Positions 25,787-33,587 of a stretch of DNA of 64,000 bases are shown in pieces; position 1 is the stretch's first letter, and the number at the start of each line of letters is the position of its first letter. This stretch comes from JAHJDR01 sp964609965 (GTDB lineage Bacteria; UBA10199; JADGCS01). The position numbers and the translations under genes were made by a program. Below the pieces are notes generated by a model that ran no database searches, was not told where the DNA came from, and saw nothing but the letters and a program-made list of their open reading frames with translations. The stretch lies in assembly GCA_964609965.1 (NCBI GenBank), contig CAZSTS010000002.1:124001-188000 (forward strand), read 5' to 3'.

Positions 25787-27247
25787 TTATATTTGTGGTT
25801 TGATTTTATGCCAATCGGTATTTTGCTCATAGGCGTGGGCGACTTTAATCAAAGTTTCTTCATCAAAAGGTTTGCCAATGAGTTGTAGGCCAATGGGAAG
25901 GTTTTTATTATCAAAACCACATGGGATACTCATGCCTGGTAGCCCCGCAAGATTTGTAGAGAGTGTGAGAATATCTGAAAGATACATTTGCAAGGGATCG
26001 TCTATTTTTTCGCCTAATTTAAAAGCTGTTGTGGGGCTGACAGGACCTGCAATCACATCCACTTTTTTGTAAGCGTTGAGAAAGTCATTACGAATAATGG
26101 TTCGCGTTTTTTGTGCCTTGAGATAGTAGTCATCATAATATCCCGAAGACAAAACAAAGGTACCAATGAGAATACGGCGTTTGACTTCGTTGCCAAAACC
26201 CTTGGCTTTTGTGTTTTGATAAAGTTCTTTGAGTGATGATGCTTTTTCACGCAGACCAAAACGCACGCCATCGTAACGAGCAAGATTAGCAGAGGCTTCT
26301 GCTGGTGCAATGATATAGTAGGTGGCCACTGCATGCTTTGTGTTGGGCAGGCTTATTTCGATTATCTTGGCGCCTAGTTTTTCGAGTTCTGTTAGTGCAG
26401 CACGCACATTTTGATTAACGTCTTTTTCAATGGCATCAGTAAAAAATTCTTTGGGCACACCTATTTTAAGACCTTTGATTTTTTTTCCTAGTGCTTTGGT
26501 GTAATCAGGGACCTTGCAATCTATCGAAGTTGAATCACGTTCATCGTGACCAGCAATTGCGTTTAGCATAATGGCTGTGTCTTCAACATCTTTTGTCATG
26601 GGACCCATTTGATCGAGGCTTGAAGCAAAGGCAATTGTGCCGTAACGACTCACTCTGCCATAAGTTGGTTTAAGTCCTACGATAGAACAAAGCGCCGCTG
26701 GTTGGCGGATGGATCCACCCGTGTCTGTGCCTAATGATGTGATACACATATCAGTGGCGACAGCTGCTGCCGAACCACCCGAAGAACCTCCTGGAATACA
26801 ATCAAGAGACCAAGGATTTTTTGTGGGTTTAAAATGCGATGATTCGGTAGACGAACCCATAGCAAATTCATCGAGATTTGTTTTTCCTACAATGATGGCG
26901 CCCTGAGCCAGACATTTTTCGATAACCGCAGAATTATAAGGAGGGATGTAATTATATAATATATGAGAGCCGCACGTGGTTTTAATGTTTTTGGTGAGGT
27001 AGATGTCTTTTGGGGCTAGGGGAATGCCAGTGAGAGGCGTAATCTTTCCCCCTTTTGCTATATTTTCATCCACGGTTTTAGCTCTGGCGAGGGCCTGATT
27101 TGGACAGACGGTGATGAAGGCTTGAATTTGAGGGTCAAGACTGTTGATGCGATCAAGAACAGATTGAGTGAGCTCGCGCGCAGAGATCTCTTTGTTTTTA
27201 ATTTTTTGATGTGCTTCGTGGATGGTTAGTTCGTATAAGTGGGGCAT
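25787..27247 (-). CDS. gatA: Asp-tRNA(Asn)/Glu-tRNA(Gln) amidotransferase subunit A
   Basis: Amidase-signature subunit that releases ammonia from glutamine for conversion of Glu-tRNA(Gln) and/or Asp-tRNA(Asn) on GatB. The Ser-cisSer-Lys triad is intact at Lys80 (APKDI), Ser155 (GGSSGGS) and Ser179 (DTGGSIRQPA). At 486 aa it is of normal length. It follows gatC on the minus strand after 42 nt that contain a GTTACAGGTTACAGG word block instead of a clear Shine-Dalgarno. gatB is not in the window. Confidence 0.97.
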   Translation of the reverse strand: MPHLYELTIHEAHQKIKNKEISARELTQSVLDRINSLDPQIQAFITVCPNQALARAKTVDENIAKGGKITPLTGIPLAPKDIYLTKNIKTTCGSHILYNYIPPYNSAVIEKCLAQGAIIVGKTNLDEFAMGSSTESSHFKPTKNPWSLDCIPGGSSGGSAAAVATDMCITSLGTDTGGSIRQPAALCSIVGLKPTYGRVSRYGTIAFASSLDQMGPMTKDVEDTAIMLNAIAGHDERDSTSIDCKVPDYTKALGKKIKGLKIGVPKEFFTDAIEKDVNQNVRAALTELEKLGAKIIEISLPNTKHAVATYYIIAPAEASANLARYDGVRFGLREKASSLKELYQNTKAKGFGNEVKRRILIGTFVLSSGYYDDYYLKAQKTRTIIRNDFLNAYKKVDVIAGPVSPTTAFKLGEKIDDPLQMYLSDILTLSTNLAGLPGMSIPCGFDNKNLPIGLQLIGKPFDEETLIKVAHAYEQNTDWHKIKPQI

Positions 27248-27289
27248 AAATAAAAAAGTTACAGGTTACAGGATTCAGGTTTCATTCAA

Positions 27290-27571
27290 TCAAATTACTT
27301 TTGGTACTTTAAAATAAACTCCATCACTTTCTGGTGCTTGTTCGAGAGATTTTTCAATAATGTCTTTTTGAATTACTTTGTCTTCACGAAAGACATTGTT
27401 CACTTCAACAGCGTGAGCTGTGGGTTTAATATTTTTTAAATCTAGCTCATTAATGGTTTCGACGTATTCAATGATTTTTGAGAGTTGGTCAGCAAGATGA
27501 GGGATTTCGGATTCATCAACATCGATATTAGCGAGTGAGGCAATGTGTTTTATTTGTTCTTTTGAAATCAT
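27290..27571 (-). CDS. gatC: Asp-tRNA(Asn)/Glu-tRNA(Gln) amidotransferase subunit C
   Basis: Small linker subunit that stabilises GatA-GatB. The 93-residue protein has the family pattern: an N-terminal IKHIASLANIDVDESE helix, a middle LSKIIEYVETINELD and a C-terminal REDKV...ESLEQAPESDGVYFKVPKVI. It lies immediately upstream of gatA on the same strand, as an operon. The start is preceded by GTGGATTGTG-type words and no recognisable ribosome-binding site. Confidence 0.93.
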   Translation of the reverse strand: MISKEQIKHIASLANIDVDESEIPHLADQLSKIIEYVETINELDLKNIKPTAHAVEVNNVFREDKVIQKDIIEKSLEQAPESDGVYFKVPKVI

Positions 27572-27574
27572 TGT

Positions 27575-27650
27575 TTGTGGATTGTGGATTGTGAATTGTG
27601 GATCGAAAAAACGATCTACGACCCACTATCCACGACCCACAATAAAACCT
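27575..27650. repeat. Divergent gatC/pilD spacer with GGATTGTG and ACGACCCAC words
   Basis: The spacer between gatC and pilD is made of GTGGATTGTGGATTGTGAATTGTGG-like words followed by their rough reverse complement (ACGACCCACTATCCACGACCCAC), giving a long imperfect inverted repeat. It must also contain the promoters of two divergent genes, which I cannot pick out. Confidence 0.5.
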
Positions 27651-27685
27651 TTGAATTTATGAATTGATGCACTAGAACTTTAGCC

Positions 27686-28504
27686 ATGTCAACAGTCCAT
27701 ATTATAATCATTGTTGAGGCCATTATTTTTGGTCTTGTTGTAGGTTCTTTTCTCAATGTCTGTATTTACAGATTGCCGCAGAATAAAACTCTTTTAGGGC
27801 GTAGTTTTTGTCCTTTGTGCGGAAAGGTTATTCCCTTGTACCGCAACATTCCTGTTCTGACGTATGTTTTTCAAAGAGGAAAGTCCGCCTGTTGTGGACA
27901 GAAGATCAGTGTGCAGTACCCTTTGGTAGAGGCGCTCACTGCCTTGATCTCTCTTTTGACTTTATTGCATTCGAGCACATTACCTGAATACCTTTTATGG
28001 TTTTGCCTTTTCATGTGTCCGCTTATTATTGTTTCGATTGTAGATCTCAAATTAAAAATTATTCCTGATCAGATTTCAATTCCCTTTATTGTTGTTGGCG
28101 TTCTTGTTCGCCAATATGTTGAATACCCTGATTGGTCAGGGGCTCTTCTTACATCTGTTCTTGGAATTCTCATTGGCGGTGGCTCACTTCTTATTATAGG
28201 CGAAATCATATCACGTCTCAAAAAACGCGATGCCATGGGTGGTGGCGATGTGAAAATTGTGGCTATGATGGGGGCATTTTTAGGCTGGCGGCCTCTTGTC
28301 TTTGTTTTTCTTTTTAGTTCTATTATCGCTCTTGTCTATGCCGTAGCTGTCATTGTTTCTCGTAAACAATCTCAGGACAAGACGATCCCCTTTGGACCTT
28401 TTCTTTCACTAGCAGCAATGATTGCGTGGTTGTATGGAAAACAGATTACAGATTGGTATTTTTTGACTGTGTCTAAGATGCCGGTGAATGTTCTCTTTCC
28501 ATAG
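27686..28504 (+). CDS. pilD: Type IV prepilin peptidase / N-methyltransferase
   Basis: Inner-membrane aspartyl protease (A24 family) that cleaves prepilin and pseudopilin leaders; the full-length type also N-methylates the new N-terminus. At 272 aa the protein keeps the N-terminal cytoplasmic domain with GSFLNVCIYRLP and the four Cys (Cys42, Cys45, Cys69, Cys70) of the zinc site. The two catalytic Asp are Asp120 (SIVDLKLKIIPD) and Asp188 (GGGDVK). About seven hydrophobic helices are visible. Presence implies type IV pili or a type II secretion system elsewhere in the genome; no pilin gene is in the window. Confidence 0.95.
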   Translation: MSTVHIIIIVEAIIFGLVVGSFLNVCIYRLPQNKTLLGRSFCPLCGKVIPLYRNIPVLTYVFQRGKSACCGQKISVQYPLVEALTALISLLTLLHSSTLPEYLLWFCLFMCPLIIVSIVDLKLKIIPDQISIPFIVVGVLVRQYVEYPDWSGALLTSVLGILIGGGSLLIIGEIISRLKKRDAMGGGDVKIVAMMGAFLGWRPLVFVFLFSSIIALVYAVAVIVSRKQSQDKTIPFGPFLSLAAMIAWLYGKQITDWYFLTVSKMPVNVLFP

Positions 28505-28516
28505 GAAAGAGAACAT
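28488..28516. terminator. Perfect 13-bp inverted repeat over the pilD stop codon
   Basis: ATGTTCTCTTTCC-ATA-GGAAAGAGAACAT: a perfect stem with a 3-nt loop, the pilD TAG lying in the loop and second arm. There is no T-run, so it may protect the 3' end of the mRNA or act with Rho rather than serve as an intrinsic terminator. Confidence 0.45.
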
Positions 28517-28645
28517 AAATTCCAAATTTCAAGCACCAAATAACAAATAAAATCCAAACTTCAATACCAAAATTCCAAACAATTTTTTGGGATTTGAATA
28601 TTGTAATATATTTGTTATTTGAGATTTGTTTTTTGGGATTTCTTC
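28517..28645. repeat. AATTCCAAATTTCAAGCACC-type word repeats
   Basis: Spacer between the convergent pilD and carD genes, made of AATTCCAAATTTCAAGCACC, AAATCCAAACTTC, CCAAAATTCC and GGGATTTG words. It is the same family as 23440-23590. Confidence 0.6.
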
Positions 28646-28667
28646 TAAGGCCAATAGTCTTAGAAGC

Positions 28668-29213
28668 TTATTCGTCAAAAATATCTTGTAGATCAAGTTC
28701 GATTTCGTCTTCGTCGCGACGTTCTGCAAACGCGAGTTCTTTAACAAGTAAATTGCGAGCAGAGTCTAAAAGCTTTCGCTCACCAAAAGACAGGTCTTTT
28801 TCGTGCTTGAGTAACATGAGATCACGGTAGACTTCGGCGATTTCGTAAATGGACCCTGTTTTAATTTTGTCCATGTATTCACGATAACGTCGGTTCCATG
28901 TTTGGTTGTCGATTGTGATGTCGCGTTCTTTTAATATTTCGTAGACAGCTTCTACTTCGTCTTTAGAGATGATTTCTCTTAAGCCTACAGCATTGATGTT
29001 TTTGGTAGGGACCATGATTTTCATCCCATTATCAAGGATCTGCAGTACATAAAATTGATGTTTGCTTCCTGATATTTCGCGGGACTCAATGCTTTTGATT
29101 TCTCCAACCCCATGAGCTGGGTAGACTGCTACGTCTCCTACCTTAAAGGGTAGTTTGGCTAAAATGCTTTTTTTTGCTTTTGATTTGCTAGATACAGTTC
29201 TTACAGTTGCCAT
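28668..29213 (-). CDS. carD: CarD/CdnL-type RNA polymerase-binding transcription regulator
   Basis: CarD/CdnL proteins bind the RNA polymerase beta subunit and stabilise open complexes at rRNA and other promoters. I chose the ATG at 29213 because GGAGG lies 7 nt upstream; the longer frame has no site. The 181-aa protein has a basic Ser/Lys N-terminal tail, the Tudor-like interaction domain (FKVGDVAVYPAHGVGEI...VPTKNINAVGLREI, residues about 25-85) and a helical C-terminal DNA-binding region including NRRYREYMDKI. The last 15 residues are very acidic. A long 5' region (29214-29600) with inverted repeats suggests regulation, but no clear promoter was found. Confidence 0.93.
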   Translation of the reverse strand: MATVRTVSSKSKAKKSILAKLPFKVGDVAVYPAHGVGEIKSIESREISGSKHQFYVLQILDNGMKIMVPTKNINAVGLREIISKDEVEAVYEILKERDITIDNQTWNRRYREYMDKIKTGSIYEIAEVYRDLMLLKHEKDLSFGERKLLDSARNLLVKELAFAERRDEDEIELDLQDIFDE

Positions 29214-29429
29214 CAAAAAACCTCCTAAGAGATTGTAAATAATAGATAAATTATGTGTTACAATGTTGCAGTTGGCGGGTTGTCTGCTTTTTGCACAATT
29301 GAATCGAGGCGCGACACTACCACAACCAACTTGTTTTTTCAATAGGCCTAATGCCTAGTTAGGTTGTTTTTTAAACAAAAAATAATAAATTGTTTAAATA
29401 AAACATATTTAAATAATAACAACGACTTA

Positions 29430-29595
29430 ACCCCTAACTGCCTTGTGAGGCATTTTTTCTGCTATTCTCAGCTAAGTGCTTGTAATAGCAGTATTGCGTT
29501 GTCTTATTTTGTGGAGGTAGAAGAAGGGAAAGATGGGTAACCCCTTAAAGGGATTGTGAAAATCGGCCCAATTCCTACCTACATATTTATTATCG
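29430..29595. other. Structured non-coding stretch upstream of carD, possible RNA
   Basis: Three pairing elements are seen in order on the plus strand. TGCCT-TGTG-AGGCA is followed by six T (29439-29458). CTGCTATT pairs with AATAGCAG across 17 nt (29459-29491). A longer imperfect hairpin has outer arms GGTAG/CTACC, then GGG/CCC, and an inner ACCCCTTAAAGGG part (29515-29590). It does not match 6S, SRP, tmRNA or any riboswitch consensus I know. It may be a small RNA or the carD 5' untranslated region. Confidence 0.3.
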
Positions 29596-29698
29596 TCACA
29601 AGAGTGCAAATGTTGCGTATAAAAATGTTTTTTCTTGTTAACGCATTTATACTAATTATAGCAGATTTATACTGTTGTTAAAAGAAGTAAATAGATAC

Positions 29699-29744
29699 AA
29701 AAAAAGCCCTGCTATGGCACCCACACCAAAAACAGGGCTTTTTT
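29699..29744. terminator. Bidirectional terminator-like hairpin
   Basis: AAGCCCTG (29704-29711) pairs with CAGGGCTT (29733-29740) across a 21-nt loop, with A-runs on the left and T-runs on the right, so it can act on either strand. It separates the carD upstream region from tgt and would end any transcript coming from 29430-29700. Confidence 0.6.
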
Positions 29745-29760
29745 ATACTAAGGAGAGTAA

Positions 29761-29814
29761 ATGAAAAAAATCTTAGGCTTCTTTCAGCCTTCATTAGTTA
29801 GTTACGATCCTTAA
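29761..29814 (+). CDS. Possible 17-codon leader peptide upstream of tgt
   Basis: An ATG preceded by AAGGAGAG (4 nt spacing) opens a frame MKKILGFFQPSLVSYDP then TAA. It is the best ribosome-binding site in the tgt upstream region, better than that of tgt itself. It may be a regulatory leader peptide, the remnant of a secreted-protein gene, or chance. An inverted repeat TTACGAT/ATCGTAA lies just after it (29803-29840). Confidence 0.3.
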   Translation: MKKILGFFQPSLVSYDP

Positions 29815-29905
29815 TCGTAAAAGTTTTACGATCTACTAAAAAATGTGCATCTATTTTAAAAAAACCCTTTTCCTTTGGGTTAAATTTCCATAAATAGGCC
29901 CAATC

Positions 29906-31051
29906 ATGTCATTTTCCTTTAATATCATTCAGGATTCTCCCCAAGATTCTCAGGCTCGTGCAGGAAAAATCCAAACAAAACATGGGCCTATAAACACGCC
30001 TGTTTTCATGCCTGTGGGGACTTTGGGTACTGTAAAAGCCATGACCCCAGAGCTTTTGACCTCAATCAATGCCCAAATAGTTTTAGGAAATACTTATCAT
30101 CTTTTTTTGAGGCCTGGGCATGATATTATTCGTCAGGCAGGTGGTTTGCACAAATTCATGGGATGGAAAGGGCCTATTTTAACTGATTCGGGTGGATTTC
30201 AGGTCTTTAGCCTGGCCAAACTTCGTAAAGTCGAGGCAGGAGGTGTTCGGTTTCAATCCCATATTGATGGGACAGAATACACTCTAACACCAGAGCTTTC
30301 TATCGAAATCCAAGAGGCCCTAGGTTCAGACATTATGATGAGTTTTGACGAATGCCCATCATTGCCTGCCACAAAAGAGGCTCTTCAAAAGTCACTTGAT
30401 CTCACAATCGACTGGGAAAGAAGAAGTCTCAAGGCCCAAACAGGAGAAAAAGGAGTCTTGTTTTCAATCATTCAAGGGGGAACAGACCTCGCCTTGAGAA
30501 AGCAAAGTCTGGAGCGGATTTTAGAAATAGAAAAAGAATGTGCCTCTCTTGGCAAATCCTTTGCTGGTCATGCCCTTGGGGGATTATCAGTTGGAGAGCC
30601 CATTGAAGAAATGTATAAAACTGTGAAAGAAATCGCACCGGTTATGCCTCATAACAAGCCCCGTTATTTAATGGGGGTAGGCACTCCAGAGGATCTTGTG
30701 ACTTGTATTGATTTAGGAATTGATATGTTTGACTGTGTGATGCCAACCAGAAATGCGAGAAATGGGAAGTTGTTTACACAGTTTGGGGACATCAAGATCA
30801 AACAAGCCCGTTTTCGTGATGATTTTGAGCCCTTAGACAAGAATTGCCAGTGTTATACCTGTCAAAATTTTTCACGGTCTTATTTGCGGCATCTGTATTT
30901 ATCAGGGGAGGTTTTATCTAGTATTCTCAATACAATTCATAATTTACATTATTATTTGGGTTTGTTAGACGACTGCCGCCAAAGGATACTTGACCAAACC
31001 TTTGTTAAGTTTAAAAAGGAATTTTTTCAAAATCGGTTGAGGGGAATTTGA
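29906..31051 (+). CDS. tgt: tRNA-guanine transglycosylase
   Basis: Exchanges guanine-34 for preQ1 in tRNAs with GUN anticodons, the key step of queuosine synthesis. Seen: the general base region with Asp94 (TDSGGFQ), the nucleophile Asp276 (FDCVMPTRNARNG), and the zinc site Cys314, Cys316, Cys319 and His345. At 381 aa it is of typical length. There is no Shine-Dalgarno near the ATG. It leads a cluster with yajC, secD and secF, the common bacterial arrangement. No preQ1 riboswitch consensus is seen upstream. Confidence 0.97.
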   Translation: MSFSFNIIQDSPQDSQARAGKIQTKHGPINTPVFMPVGTLGTVKAMTPELLTSINAQIVLGNTYHLFLRPGHDIIRQAGGLHKFMGWKGPILTDSGGFQVFSLAKLRKVEAGGVRFQSHIDGTEYTLTPELSIEIQEALGSDIMMSFDECPSLPATKEALQKSLDLTIDWERRSLKAQTGEKGVLFSIIQGGTDLALRKQSLERILEIEKECASLGKSFAGHALGGLSVGEPIEEMYKTVKEIAPVMPHNKPRYLMGVGTPEDLVTCIDLGIDMFDCVMPTRNARNGKLFTQFGDIKIKQARFRDDFEPLDKNCQCYTCQNFSRSYLRHLYLSGEVLSSILNTIHNLHYYLGLLDDCRQRILDQTFVKFKKEFFQNRLRGI

Positions 31052-31128
31052 TTCTGGATGCCTGATGCTTGATGCTTGATATAAAAGATTATTATCTGAC
31101 ATCTGGTATCTAGGATCCTAATTAATAT
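31052..31128. repeat. GATGCTTGATGCTTGAT and CTGGTATCTAGG word repeats
   Basis: Spacer between tgt and yajC, made of two word families (GATGCCTGATGCTTGATGC and GACATCTGGTATCTAGGATCC). The latter also occurs at 25418-25455 and, diverged, at 41245-41275. Confidence 0.55.
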
Positions 31129-31139
31129 AAGGAGATACT

Positions 31140-31487
31140 ATGTTAAGTTTATTTATCAGCAATGCCTATGCTCAAGAAGCAGGTGCAAAAGCAAGTGGTT
31201 CAGGATTTGAGCCTTTCATTATGATGATTGTGATTTTTGCGATCTTTTACTTGATCGTCATCAGACCACAATCAAAAAAACAAAAACAATTAAAGCAAAT
31301 GGTTTCCGAAGCTAAAAGAGGTGATGATGTTATTACCTCAAGCGGACTTCATGGCAAAATTGTTGACGTAAAAGACACCAACATTGTTATGCTAGAAGTT
31401 GCCAATAATGTGGTTCTCAAAATGGAACGTGCTGCTATCCAACATATCAGTGGATACGAAATTGGAAAGAAGAAAACAGCAGCGTAA
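31140..31487 (+). CDS. yajC: Preprotein translocase subunit YajC
   Basis: Small accessory subunit of SecDF. The 115-aa protein has one membrane helix (about 23-42, FIMMIVIFAIFYLIVIRPQ) followed by the family signature RPQSKKQKQLKQMV and a cytoplasmic domain with GDDVITSSGLHGKI. The start has AAGGAG 6 nt upstream. It lies between tgt and secD and is probably co-transcribed with them. Confidence 0.95.
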   Translation: MLSLFISNAYAQEAGAKASGSGFEPFIMMIVIFAIFYLIVIRPQSKKQKQLKQMVSEAKRGDDVITSSGLHGKIVDVKDTNIVMLEVANNVVLKMERAAIQHISGYEIGKKKTAA

Positions 31488-31548
31488 GAACGAAGATACG
31501 AGGATACGAAGATACGAAAACACGAAGGACGAAGAACGAGGAACGAAT
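31488..31548 (+). repeat. ACGAGGATACGAAGATACG word repeats supplying the secD ribosome-binding site
   Basis: The whole yajC-secD spacer consists of CGAAGATACGAGGATACG and GAAGGACGAAGAACG words. The last word includes GAGG 7 nt before the secD ATG, so here the repeat itself appears to provide the ribosome-binding site. Confidence 0.55.
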
Positions 31549-33495
31549 ATGTCAGGAACATGGAAACTAAAATTTTGGTTGCTACTCATCGCTGTTATTG
31601 TCGCCATCTATATGCTTATCCCAACTTTCATGGGAGCAAAAGAAAAGCGATTGGCCTTTGAAAAACAAGGAACAGATCTTCCCTGGTATTACAATGTGTT
31701 ACCAAAAGAAGAACTCAATCTTGGTTTGGATCTCAGAGGTGGTTTGTATATGGAAATGGATGTTGGTATTGAAGATGCTCTTCGACACCAAGTCGATTCT
31801 TTGGCCGCTGAAATCAATCGTTCGATTCTCTCAGAATATAAAGAGAAGTTACAAGCAGTGCAAATCGAAGATGGCCGTCTTAGGGTTGATCTTGTGCCAG
31901 AAAAGAAAAATGAGTTTTACAGCGATCTTGTAGGCTATTATGGGAATGATTTTTTCACAATCGAACGCGAACAATTTGAGCTCTTTTTTGAGATCAAATC
32001 TAATCCTGCTCAGGCTCGCAAGCTTGCTTACGAAGCGCTAAAAACCTTTCCAAGCTACAAGGGTGATATTTTAACGAGTCATCAAGATAAATACCTAGCT
32101 GTTTCTTTTTCTTCGAATGCCCAAAAGCAAAAACTCATCGAAGTTTTGTCTGCAGAAAAAAATCATAGCGACTTTGTCTTTGTTGCTCCAGAACAAGTCT
32201 CTGTGGCCTATCTCTTGCCGTCGGACATGTATATCAATAGCCAAAAGCAGACCATCATTAATCAAGCTGCCAATTCTGTGAGAAACCGTATTGATAGGTT
32301 TGGTGTGGCAGAGGCGAGCGTAAGTCGTCAGAGTACAAATCGTCTAGTTGTTGAGCTTCCTGGGATAAAAGATCCTGATCAAGTGATAAAAATTATCAAG
32401 CGCACAGGTAAGCTTGAGTTTAGGCTTGTGGATGATACTGTTTCTCAAGTTCGGTTGACAGAAATGATTAAAGAAAAAAAGACCGAACTGAAAATAAAGA
32501 ATGTTTACCATATTGAGTCTATCAACAAACTCAACGAAGCACTCAAAGCAGATTTTCCCCCTGATACAGAGCTTGTTTTTAAACTTGTGCGTGATCCCCA
32601 ATCAAAAAAGGTCGTCAAATCTATTCCTTTTCTTTTAGAAAAGAAGGCTGATGTCACAGGAGACATGCTCGACAACACCAGTGTTCAAACACAGAACAAT
32701 ATGCCTTATGTTCTCATGACTTTTAATAAAACAGGGGCAAAAAAGTTTGGAACACTCACTACCAACAACATAGGTCGTTTACTCGCCATTGTGTTGGATG
32801 ATGTTGTGACAAGTTCCCCTGTTATCAAAGGACCCATTACAGCGGGGAGAGCTCAGATCGAATTAGGCATTGGTCCCTACAACGAACTTCTTAAAGAAGC
32901 TAAAGAGATTGTCATGATCTTAAAAGAAGGGGCTTTGCCAGCGTCTCTCACTGTTGCTACAAAAAATATCATTGGCCCTTCACTGGGACACGATTCAATC
33001 GAAGCAGGACTTAACTCTCTCATGATAGCAGCGATTATTGTTCTGTTGTTCATGCTTCTTTATTATAAGATAGGTGGCATTGTAGCGAACATTGCTCTTA
33101 TTGTGAATGTTCTTCTCATTTTTGGCATTCTTACGCTTTTCCAAGCCTCACTCACTTTGCCTGGTATTGCCGGAATTGTGCTGACCTTGGGGATGGCGGT
33201 TGATGCGAATGTGATTATCTTTGAACGTATGCGCGAGGAAAAGTTTTTGGGACAAGAAGTGCATATGGTTATTGATAGTGGTTACAGCAATGCCATGAGC
33301 GCCATTATTGATAGTAATATTACAACTTTTATTTCGGGACTGGTTCTTTTTGAATTTGGAACAGGACCCATTAAAGGGTTTGCAGCTACTTTGATGATTG
33401 GTATTCTCACCACGCTTCTCACGGCTATTGTGCTCACCCGTGTGTTTTATGATTTTATGGTAACTAAGTTACATATGAAGACTTTAAAGATTTAA
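31549..33495 (+). CDS. secD: Protein translocase subunit SecD
   Basis: RND-type membrane protein that uses the proton or sodium gradient to help complete Sec export. I chose the ATG at 31549 because it starts the first membrane helix (LKFWLLLIAVIVAIYML); the frame is open further upstream only across yajC. The 648-aa protein has the LGLDLRGG D1 motif, a large periplasmic P1 region, and the C-terminal membrane block with LMIAAIIVLLFMLLYY and LGMAVDANVIIFERMREE. It is followed by secF. Confidence 0.96.
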   Translation: MSGTWKLKFWLLLIAVIVAIYMLIPTFMGAKEKRLAFEKQGTDLPWYYNVLPKEELNLGLDLRGGLYMEMDVGIEDALRHQVDSLAAEINRSILSEYKEKLQAVQIEDGRLRVDLVPEKKNEFYSDLVGYYGNDFFTIEREQFELFFEIKSNPAQARKLAYEALKTFPSYKGDILTSHQDKYLAVSFSSNAQKQKLIEVLSAEKNHSDFVFVAPEQVSVAYLLPSDMYINSQKQTIINQAANSVRNRIDRFGVAEASVSRQSTNRLVVELPGIKDPDQVIKIIKRTGKLEFRLVDDTVSQVRLTEMIKEKKTELKIKNVYHIESINKLNEALKADFPPDTELVFKLVRDPQSKKVVKSIPFLLEKKADVTGDMLDNTSVQTQNNMPYVLMTFNKTGAKKFGTLTTNNIGRLLAIVLDDVVTSSPVIKGPITAGRAQIELGIGPYNELLKEAKEIVMILKEGALPASLTVATKNIIGPSLGHDSIEAGLNSLMIAAIIVLLFMLLYYKIGGIVANIALIVNVLLIFGILTLFQASLTLPGIAGIVLTLGMAVDANVIIFERMREEKFLGQEVHMVIDSGYSNAMSAIIDSNITTFISGLVLFEFGTGPIKGFAATLMIGILTTLLTAIVLTRVFYDFMVTKLHMKTLKI

Positions 33496-33587
33496 TTTAT
33501 GGGTTCCCAGGTTCATGGGTACACAGGGTCGCAGGCTATCTTTCCCGCGATCCCGCGACCCCAGGAACCCGAGACCCTAGTAAAAAT
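33496..33587. repeat. GGGTTCCCAGGTTC/CCCGCGACCCC word repeats
   Basis: The secD-secF spacer consists of GGTTCCCAGGTTCATGGG, GGGTCGCAGG and the near-inverse CCCGCGATCCCGCGACCCC words, giving potential for a large imperfect hairpin. A related block lies between secF and prfA (34565-34655). Confidence 0.55.

Noticed and set aside
29430..29600. 6S RNA, SRP RNA or tmRNA
   Set aside because: None of the diagnostic parts are present: no closed stem with a central bubble, no GGAAG/AGCA SRP tetraloop region, no tRNA-like ends.
29700..29905. preQ1 riboswitch upstream of tgt
   Set aside because: The short preQ1-I pattern (stem with CUA-rich loop then A-rich tail before the ribosome-binding site) was not found; preQ1 switches normally control transport and synthesis genes rather than tgt.
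31399..31548. Upstream extension of secD overlapping yajC
   Set aside because: The first 50 residues read the yajC gene and a word repeat in another frame; homology and the first membrane helix begin at the ATG at 31549.
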